Source of the DNA: GCA-003244245 sp049673305
Lineage (GTDB): Bacteria > Actinomycetota > Actinomycetes > Mycobacteriales > Pseudonocardiaceae
Direction: 5' to 3'
DNA: 11,469 nt
Assembly (NCBI GenBank): GCA_049673305.1
Contig: JBATXM010000132.1
Location: 1-11,469 of the forward strand
In this document: positions 7,078-11,469 of the stretch, piece after piece
Layout: each line of letters starts with the position of its first letter
Numbering within the stretch: the stretch's first letter is position 1
Notes under the pieces: generated by a model
Told to the model about the DNA's origin: nothing
Seen by the model: the letters and a program-made list of their open reading frames with translations, nothing else
The model's database searches: none
Program-made: the position numbers and the translations under genes

Positions 7078-7590
7078 ATGGCGTCACATCATCCGCTGCC
7101 GTTCGACCCGATCGAGCGAGCCGCGCAGATATGGCAGGATCGCATCGGACCGGCCGCGACGATGGCTGCGGTGACCAATGTGATGCGCGTGCAGCAGATC
7201 CTGCAGTCCGCCGTGGATGCCGCGTTGCGCCCGCACGGCCTGACCTTCGCCCGGTACGAGGCGCTGTCGCTGCTGATGTTCTCCCGTCATGGCAGCCTGC
7301 CGATGAGCGTGATGGGCCAACGGCTTCAGCTACACCCGACCAGTGTGACCAACATCGTGGACCGGCTGCAGGCCGATCACCTGGTGGAACGCAACAGCCA
7401 CCCCACCGATCGGCGCACCACCCTGGTCTCGCTCACCGAATCCGGCCGGCAGCTGCAGAAGACGGCCACTGTGTCGCTCACCGACATCGCCTTCGGCCTG
7501 GTCGGTCTGGACGACGCCCAGACCGCACAGCTCACCGCGCTCCTCACCCAGGTACGCCGCGCTGCGGGCGATTTCATCGACTCCAGCTGA
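7078..7590 (+). CDS. MarR-family transcriptional regulator
   Basis: 170 residues from ATG 7078 (GTG 7060 would add six residues and run through the dyad 7051-7064). It has the winged-helix architecture of MarR dimers: N-terminal dimerisation helix about 10-50, helix-turn-helix about 70-100 (SVMGQRLQLHPTSVTNIVDRL), and the beta wing with the hallmark DRRTTLVSLTESGR about 112-125, then C-terminal dimerisation helices. It is divergent from icmA and convergent with meaB (9 bp between stops), so icmA, itself and perhaps the meaB-thiolase operon are likely targets. An acyl-CoA or short-chain acid ligand would fit the neighbourhood but is inference. No clear ribosome binding site lies before the ATG. 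Confidence 0.93.
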   Translation: MASHHPLPFDPIERAAQIWQDRIGPAATMAAVTNVMRVQQILQSAVDAALRPHGLTFARYEALSLLMFSRHGSLPMSVMGQRLQLHPTSVTNIVDRLQADHLVERNSHPTDRRTTLVSLTESGRQLQKTATVSLTDIAFGLVGLDDAQTAQLTALLTQVRRAAGDFIDSS

Positions 7591-7599
7591 CCAGCGACT

Positions 7600-8580
7600 T
7601 CAGCCACCCAGTTCAGCGATCAGCTCGTCGGCAGCTCGATAGACGTCCAGCTCGCCCACGACGACTCGCTTGGCCAACCCACACAACACCCCAGACGTGT
7701 CACTACCCCGCAGAACGTCGCCGAGCTTGCCACGCAGCAGCGCCAACGCGATCGCCTCCACCTCAGCCTCGGCCCGTCGTTGCCGGCGGGCATCCAGCTC
7801 GCCGTGGCGAAGCGTCCATTCCCGGTGCTCCTCGATCGCCCTGAGCAGGTCCTCGACACCTTCGGCCCTGGTAGCCACCGTGGCGACGATCGGCGGCCGC
7901 CAGCTCGGACCCGCCGTTCCCCGCCGGCCGAGCGAAATCATGTACTTGAGGTCCCGGACGGTCTGATCGCAGCCTTCCCGGTCAGCCTTGTTCACCACGA
8001 AAACGTCAGCGACTTCGAGGATCCCCGCCTTGGCCGCCTGAACCCCGTCCCCGGTCCCCGGCGCCAGCAACACCACGGTGGTGTCCGCCAACGCGACAAC
8101 CTCCACCTCGGACTGACCGACGCCCACGGTTTCCACCAGCACGACGTCGAAGCCAGCGGCATCGAGCACCCGCAACGCCTGCGGGGTCGCCCAGGCGATG
8201 CCGCCCAGGTGCCCCCGGGTGGCCATGGAGCGGATGAAGACACCGCCATCGGTCGCATGGTCCTGCATGCGTACCCGGTCTCCGAGCAGAGCGCCCCCCG
8301 AGAACGGTGAAGACGGGTCGATGGCGAGCACACCGACCTTCTTGCCGGCCGCCCGCAGCGCGGTGACCAGCACGCTGACGGTGCTCGACTTGCCCACTCC
8401 GGGCGCGCCGGTGATGCCCAGGACCTGGGCCCGCCCGGTATAGCGGGCCAGCGCAGCGGCCACCTCGCGCAGTTCCGGGGCGCCATCTTCGACCAGCGAG
8501 ATCAGCCGCGCGATCGCCCTGGCCTGGCCTTGCCGCGCGTGGCAGACCAGGTCATCGATATCGTGGCGGCGAGAACTCAC
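7600..8580 (-). CDS. meaB: MeaB/ArgK-type GTPase, chaperone of B12-dependent acyl-CoA mutase
   Basis: G3E-family P-loop GTPase that gates cofactor loading and protects or repairs adenosylcobalamin mutases. 326 residues, normal length. Walker A GAPGVGKSS at 58-66, DPSSP with SGGALLGDRVRM at 88-105, switch region ETVGVGQSEVEV from 150, NKAD base-recognition motif at 197-200, then the C-terminal dimerisation part. It starts at GTG 8580, which overlaps the thiolase stop as GTGA, so the two are translationally coupled. The likely client is the IcmA-type mutase encoded across the MarR gene, or a methylmalonyl-CoA mutase elsewhere. Older databases call such proteins ArgK or LAO/AO transport ATPase; that name reflects an early misassignment. 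Confidence 0.95.
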   Translation of the reverse strand: MSSRRHDIDDLVCHARQGQARAIARLISLVEDGAPELREVAAALARYTGRAQVLGITGAPGVGKSSTVSVLVTALRAAGKKVGVLAIDPSSPFSGGALLGDRVRMQDHATDGGVFIRSMATRGHLGGIAWATPQALRVLDAAGFDVVLVETVGVGQSEVEVVALADTTVVLLAPGTGDGVQAAKAGILEVADVFVVNKADREGCDQTVRDLKYMISLGRRGTAGPSWRPPIVATVATRAEGVEDLLRAIEEHREWTLRHGELDARRQRRAEAEVEAIALALLRGKLGDVLRGSDTSGVLCGLAKRVVVGELDVYRAADELIAELGG

Positions 8581-9785
8581 GCGGCGTCGTTGCCCGACAC
8601 CCGCAGGATCAGCGCGTCACCCTGGCCACCGCCTCCGCACAGCGATACCGCGCCCACGCCGCCACCACGCCGCTTGAGCTCCATCGCCAGGTGCAGCACC
8701 AGCCGGGCCCCCGACGCGCCGATCGGGTGCCCCAGCGCGATCGCCCCGCCGTTGGGGTTGACCCGCGCTGGGTCGATGCCAAGCTTGCGGGTGGACACCA
8801 CGCCCACCGCAGCGAACGCCTCGTTGATCTCGACGATGTCGAGGTTGCTCACCTCGATGCCCTCCTTGGCGCAAGCCGCCAGGATCGCATTGGCGGGCTG
8901 CTCGTGCAGGCTGGAGTCGTCGGGCCCGGCCACCATGGCGTGCGCCCTGATCTCGGCCAGCCAGCTCAGGCCAAGCTCGGCGGCCTTGGCCTTGCTCATC
9001 ACCACGACCGCGGCGGCCCCGTCACTGATCGGGGACGACGATCCAGCGGTGATGGTGCCGTCGGCGGCGAACGCCGGACGCAGCCTGCCCAGGCTCTCGG
9101 CGGTGGTCTCCGGCCGAATGCCCTCGTCGGCGGTCAGCACGATCGGGTCACCCTTGCGTTGCGGCATGGTCACGGGGGTGATTTCCTGGGCGAACAGCCC
9201 ATTCGCCACGGCGTGAGCGGCCCGCTGGTGCGATTGAGCGGCGAACTCGTCCTGCTCAGCCCGGGTCAGCTGGTGGCGGGTGTTGTGCTTTTCGGTGGAA
9301 GCACCCATCGAGACCTGGTCAAACGAGTCGTGCAGGCCGTCATAGGCCATGTGGTCGATCATGGTGACGTCACCGTACTTGAATCCGGACCGTGACTTGG
9401 GCAGCAGGTGCGGGGCCTGGGTCATCGACTCCTGCCCACCGGCCACGATGATGTCGCACTCCCCGGCCCGGATCAGCTGATCGGCCAGCGCGATCGCGTT
9501 CAGTCCCGACAGGCAAACCTTGTTGACGGTCAGCGCCGGCACCTCCATGCCGATGCCGGCATGGACGGCCGCCTGCCGCGCGGGGATCTGGCCAGCACCC
9601 GCCGTGAGCACCTGGCCCAGGATCACGTATTGCACCTGCTCGGGCGCCACCCCGGCGCGTTCCAGCGCACTCTTGATGGCAAACCCGCCAAGCTGGGCGG
9701 CCGAGAAGTCCTTGAGCTGACCGAGCAGCCGTCCCATCGGAGTGCGGGCTCCAGCCACGATGACGGAGCCGCCCATACCGGCCAT
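8577..9785 (-). CDS. acetyl-CoA C-acetyltransferase (thiolase), FadA4-like
   Basis: Thiolase of the degradative/biosynthetic acetoacetyl-CoA type, 402 residues from ATG 9785, which has GGAGG seven bases upstream; a longer reading to 10013 would run through the divergent epimerase gene and is rejected. Catalytic residues are visible: nucleophile Cys91 (NKVCLSGLNAI), His353 (GHPIGASGA) and Cys383 (SLCGGGGQG). It condenses two acetyl-CoA to acetoacetyl-CoA or runs in reverse, or acts on other short 3-ketoacyl-CoAs. It is first in a two-gene unit with meaB (GTGA overlap) and divergent from the epimerase gene. The epimerase-thiolase pairing matches my memory of Rv1322A-fadA4 in mycobacteria, which supports orthology with fadA4. 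Confidence 0.95.
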   Translation of the reverse strand: MAGMGGSVIVAGARTPMGRLLGQLKDFSAAQLGGFAIKSALERAGVAPEQVQYVILGQVLTAGAGQIPARQAAVHAGIGMEVPALTVNKVCLSGLNAIALADQLIRAGECDIIVAGGQESMTQAPHLLPKSRSGFKYGDVTMIDHMAYDGLHDSFDQVSMGASTEKHNTRHQLTRAEQDEFAAQSHQRAAHAVANGLFAQEITPVTMPQRKGDPIVLTADEGIRPETTAESLGRLRPAFAADGTITAGSSSPISDGAAAVVVMSKAKAAELGLSWLAEIRAHAMVAGPDDSSLHEQPANAILAACAKEGIEVSNLDIVEINEAFAAVGVVSTRKLGIDPARVNPNGGAIALGHPIGASGARLVLHLAMELKRRGGGVGAVSLCGGGGQGDALILRVSGNDAA

Positions 9786-9899
9786 GGATTTGCCTCCGGT
9801 TACAGTGTGACAGGGGTGTCTTTCGACCTTACCGCGCCCCAGAGCCATCGCGCGGCGATGATGATGAGCACCCCCCGAACGAGCCGTACGCTGCATTCC
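9786..9899. promoter_or_regulatory. divergent promoter region between thiolase and epimerase genes
   Basis: 114 bp separate the two starts. Toward the epimerase, TACGCT (9888-9893) lies 6 bases before ATG 9900 and no ribosome binding site is present, which would fit a leaderless transcript. Toward the thiolase no strong -35/-10 pair is evident. Exact promoters are not assigned. Confidence 0.35.
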
Positions 9900-10367
9900 A
9901 TGACGGCACTGCAGTCCTTCGTCACGGCAATTGATCACGTCGGCATCGCGGTGCCCGACTTCGATGCGGCCGTTGAGTTCTACCGCGTGACATTCGGGCT
10001 GGAGCTGGTCCACGAAGAGATCAACGAGGAGCAGGGGGTGCGTGAGGGCATGCTGCGCGCTCCCGGCGATCCCGGCACGGGTGCCGCGGTGCAGCTGCTC
10101 GCCCCGCTGGGCCCCACCTCCACCATCGCCAAGTTCCTCAACCGCAGCGGCCCCGGGCTACAGCAACTGGCCTACCGGGTCACCGACATCGAGTCGGCCA
10201 TGACAGCGCTACGCGGTGCCGGCCTGCGGCTACTCTACGACACCCCGCGCCGAGGCACCGCCGGTTCCCGAGTCAACTTCGTGCACCCCAAAGACGCCGG
10301 CGGGGTACTGGTCGAGCTGGTGGAACCGGATCAGGCTGGAGCGACCAGGTCGACGGTGGGGAAGTAG
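9900..10367 (+). CDS. mce: methylmalonyl-CoA epimerase (VOC/glyoxalase fold)
   Basis: Interconverts (2S)- and (2R)-methylmalonyl-CoA, connecting propionyl-CoA carboxylase to methylmalonyl-CoA mutase. 155 residues from ATG 9900; an in-frame ATG run at 9858-9866 could add 14 residues. Two VOC halves: IDHVGIAVPD (metal ligand His13), VREGML (Glu49 near the active site), VQLLAPL (Gln65), SGPGLQQLAYRV, and VELVEP (Glu139). Where many epimerases have HH, giving a metal-binding His, this has Gln88-Gln89; as I recall, mycobacterial relatives share QQ. The last dozen codons after VELVEP are the antisense of a PIN-domain remnant, so the natural C-terminus may have been replaced. Divergent from the thiolase. 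Confidence 0.93.
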   Translation: MTALQSFVTAIDHVGIAVPDFDAAVEFYRVTFGLELVHEEINEEQGVREGMLRAPGDPGTGAAVQLLAPLGPTSTIAKFLNRSGPGLQQLAYRVTDIESAMTALRGAGLRLLYDTPRRGTAGSRVNFVHPKDAGGVLVELVEPDQAGATRSTVGK

Positions 10368-10528
10368 GTGCGGTAGCGGGCAGCGTCCCGGGTGAGCAGC
10401 CGCAATCCGAATACCGCGGCATGGGCGCCGATGAAGAAATCAGGCAGGATCGAGACACGCTGGCCCCGGGTTCGTGGTTGTCCCGCCGGCACGATGCGGG
10501 CAGCACTGTTCTGCACGATGACTGCGTG
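10331..10528 (-). pseudogene. C-terminal fragment of a PIN-domain (VapC) toxin
   Basis: The minus-strand frame is open from just after two TGA codons (10529-10534) to the TGA at 10331-10333. It encodes VSILPDFFIGAHAAVFGL and LLTRDAARYRTYFPTVDL, the characteristic C-terminal third of one VapC subfamily. The N-terminal PIN half with the first acidic residues is missing and there is no antitoxin gene for it. It overlaps the end of the convergent epimerase gene by 37 bp and lies just downstream of the intact vapC. Inferred to be a remnant left by insertion or deletion. Confidence 0.72.
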
Positions 10529-10550
10529 TCATCAGCGAGAGGTTCTCCGC

Positions 10551-10940
10551 TCACGTGCCGGGGGCGTAGACCGGCAGACCCGCGTCCCCGGCAGCGTCGA
10601 GCAGCCTTTGGTCATAGCAGCAGAAGGCGATCAGCTCGTCGCGTACCGATAGTGCACTCGCCAGGTGGATGGCGTCCAGCGTCCGTAGCGTGACCGACCC
10701 GGTGGTCTGCGCGACATCGGCGACATGCTCGACGAGCGGGACTGTGTCTAGCCCGGCCAGCAGCAGGCGGGCTCCGTCTGCGGCGGCGAAGCGCCGGGCC
10801 GCCCGAACGAGTTCGATCCGGCCGATGATGCTCGTCACCCACAGTTGTGTCGCGTGCTGGCGTAGCCAGCGGCTCAGCGTGGCAGTCTCCGTTTCGTGGA
10901 CGATCAGTTTGGCCAGCGCCGACGTGTCGAGATAGATCAC
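10551..10940 (-). CDS. vapC: VapC-family PIN-domain ribonuclease toxin
   Basis: 129 residues covering a whole PIN domain, an Mg-dependent RNase fold. The acidic residues are all present: Asp5 (MIYLDTSAL), Glu43 (GRIELVRAA), Asp89 (LRTLDAIHLA) and Asp110 (CCYDQRLL), so the toxin looks active. Its GTG start at 10940 overlaps the antitoxin stop as GTGA, giving coupled translation with antitoxin first. The RNA target cannot be deduced. It is oriented the same way as the broken vapC pieces on both sides but is from a different subfamily than the downstream fragment. Confidence 0.94.
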   Translation of the reverse strand: MIYLDTSALAKLIVHETETATLSRWLRQHATQLWVTSIIGRIELVRAARRFAAADGARLLLAGLDTVPLVEHVADVAQTTGSVTLRTLDAIHLASALSVRDELIAFCCYDQRLLDAAGDAGLPVYAPGT

Positions 10941-11203
10941 AACCGGTCGGCCCGCAGCTCGTCCAGGACCTCAGCGGTGGACGATCCGGACACCTCCACC
11001 GGCTCGGGGAGCACCCGCGGTCCGCGGGCGGCTATCAGCTGACCATTCTGGACCAGCCGCTCGCGCACCTCGTCGCGCGCGATCGGGACGAGCACCGCCA
11101 CCGGCGTACCTCGTTCGGTGACCTCGATCGACTCGCCGGCCTTGACCCGGTCCAGATAGCGGCTGGCGTGTTGCCGCAGCTCCCGAACTCCGATGCGCTC
11201 CAC
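10937..11203 (-). CDS. vapB: Phd/YefM-type antitoxin paired with VapC
   Basis: 88 residues. The N-terminus (GVRELRQHASRYLDRVKAGE, then TERGTPVAVLVP) is the DNA-binding and dimerisation domain of the Phd/YefM antitoxin fold; the C-terminal half (about 50-88) is the toxin-neutralising tail. It starts at GTG 11203; an overlapping ATG at 11205 is out of frame. The ribosome site is weak. It neutralises the adjacent VapC and probably represses its own promoter through the palindromes 11213-11237, 10 bp upstream. Confidence 0.93.
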   Translation of the reverse strand: MERIGVRELRQHASRYLDRVKAGESIEVTERGTPVAVLVPIARDEVRERLVQNGQLIAARGPRVLPEPVEVSGSSTAEVLDELRADRL

Positions 11204-11212
11204 ATCACCAAC

Positions 11213-11237
11213 GTAGCACCTGTTGTGCTACAACAGG
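11213..11237. promoter_or_regulatory. nested palindromic operator upstream of vapBC
   Basis: Two overlapping perfect dyads: GTAGCAC-CTGTT-GTGCTAC (11213-11231) and CCTGTTGT-GCT-ACAACAGG (11219-11237). They share bases, so they form alternative hairpins or two overlapping protein half-site pairs. Position 10-34 bp before vapB and symmetry fit an autoregulatory VapB/VapBC operator; binding is inferred. Confidence 0.65.
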
Positions 11238-11302
11238 CCATCGGCGCCCGGTTCAGAGCAGCGCAGGTTCGCGATCAGCACATCCGTGTCGACGAGAATC
11301 AC
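11228..11302 (-). pseudogene. N-terminal fragment of another VapC toxin
   Basis: From GTG 11302 the minus strand encodes VILVDTDVLIANLR and ten more residues, then stops at TAG 11228-11230, inside the vapB operator. VILVDTDVLIA..R is the first strand and first catalytic Asp of a VapC subfamily. A TGA overlaps its GTG (11299-11302), as at vapB-vapC junctions, so the end of a lost antitoxin gene may precede it. This subfamily usually ends differently from the C-terminal fragment at 10331-10528, so the two are probably not halves of one gene. Confidence 0.6.
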
Positions 11303-11344
11303 AACCGGCTGATCCGCCCGGTCAAGACCCCCATCACAGAGCGC

Positions 11345-11362
11345 CTAGTACTACAGAGCTAG
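11345..11362. repeat. possible IS terminus
   Basis: CTAGTACTACAGAGCTAG is an imperfect dyad beginning and ending with CTAG, directly at the end of the probable transposase frame and just before the toxin remnant. The position is where an IS inverted repeat would lie; the other end is outside the window, so this is unproved. Confidence 0.3.
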
Positions 11363-11469
11363 ATCATTAGTGTTTGGAGGCGGAGGTGACGTCGGACGTG
11401 GGCTCGGCGGGCTTGGGCTTGGTGGTGACGGCGCCAGGTTGACCAGTGCAGGCCGTGGGTGATGGTGTG
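11359..11469 (-). CDS. partial transposase, C-terminal end (runs off right edge)
   Basis: The minus strand is open from the window edge to TAG 11359-11361, giving 36 residues: HTITHGLHWSTWRRHHQAQA then an Arg/His-rich tail. The W..WRRHHQ..AR pattern followed by basic residues resembles the C-terminus of actinobacterial IS transposases (I think of IS701-like ones); family assignment is uncertain from so short a piece. If correct, an IS lies to the right and its insertion would have cut the antitoxin gene belonging to the vapC fragment at 11228-11302. Confidence 0.45.
   Translation of the reverse strand, partial: HTITHGLHWSTWRRHHQAQARRAHVRRHLRLQTLMI

Noticed and set aside
9786..10013. N-terminal extension of the thiolase to 10013
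   Set aside because: It would run antisense through the epimerase start; ATG 9785 has GGAGG at proper spacing and gives the normal thiolase N-terminus.

Overview
The window reads as a high-GC actinobacterial chromosome. Codon third positions are GC-rich, GTG starts are common, and genes are packed with 4-base start/stop overlaps and convergent ends only 5-9 bp apart. Gene content (glgB next to a TPR-thioredoxin gene, a FadA4-like thiolase divergent from methylmalonyl-CoA epimerase) recalls the Mtb Rv1322A-Rv1326c neighbourhood. I would guess Mycobacteriales/Pseudonocardiales; the genus cannot be read from the sequence.

Left accessory segment (1-1908). A minus-strand SEFIR (TIR-like) plus pentapeptide-repeat gene is broken by a single-base frameshift in a homopolymer. 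Between it and glgB lies a 241-bp non-autonomous mobile element (MITE-like): 23-bp terminal inverted repeats (21/23 matching), a perfect 10-bp target duplication ACCCCAGTGG on both sides, and a 40-bp-arm hairpin in the middle. It ends about 0.1 kb before the glgB start and is the clearest apparently undescribed element here.

Core metabolic segment (1909-10367). glgB (glycogen branching enzyme, +) converges on a thioredoxin/TPR gene (-), which follows an IcmA-type acyl-CoA mutase large subunit (-). A MarR regulator (+) diverges from the mutase across a region with two DNA dyads and a possible 34-codon ORF. meaB (G-protein chaperone of B12 mutases) is coupled by a GTGA overlap to an acetyl-CoA acetyltransferase (-), which diverges from methylmalonyl-CoA epimerase (+). 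Mutase, chaperone, thiolase and epimerase suggest interconversion of branched and linear short-chain acyl-CoAs and feeding of the methylmalonyl-CoA pathway, perhaps under MarR control. The mutase carries the Phe/Gln signature of isobutyryl-CoA mutase rather than the Tyr/Arg of methylmalonyl-CoA mutase. Its B12-binding small subunit is not in the window.

Right accessory segment (10331-11469, all minus strand). An intact vapBC toxin-antitoxin pair with a striking nested operator-like palindrome sits between two unrelated broken vapC pieces: a C-terminal PIN fragment overlapping the end of the epimerase gene, and an N-terminal PIN fragment ending inside the vapB operator. A probable IS transposase C-terminus runs off the right edge. 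This looks like a toxin-antitoxin graveyard built by repeated insertion and decay. No rRNA, tRNA or CRISPR array was seen.
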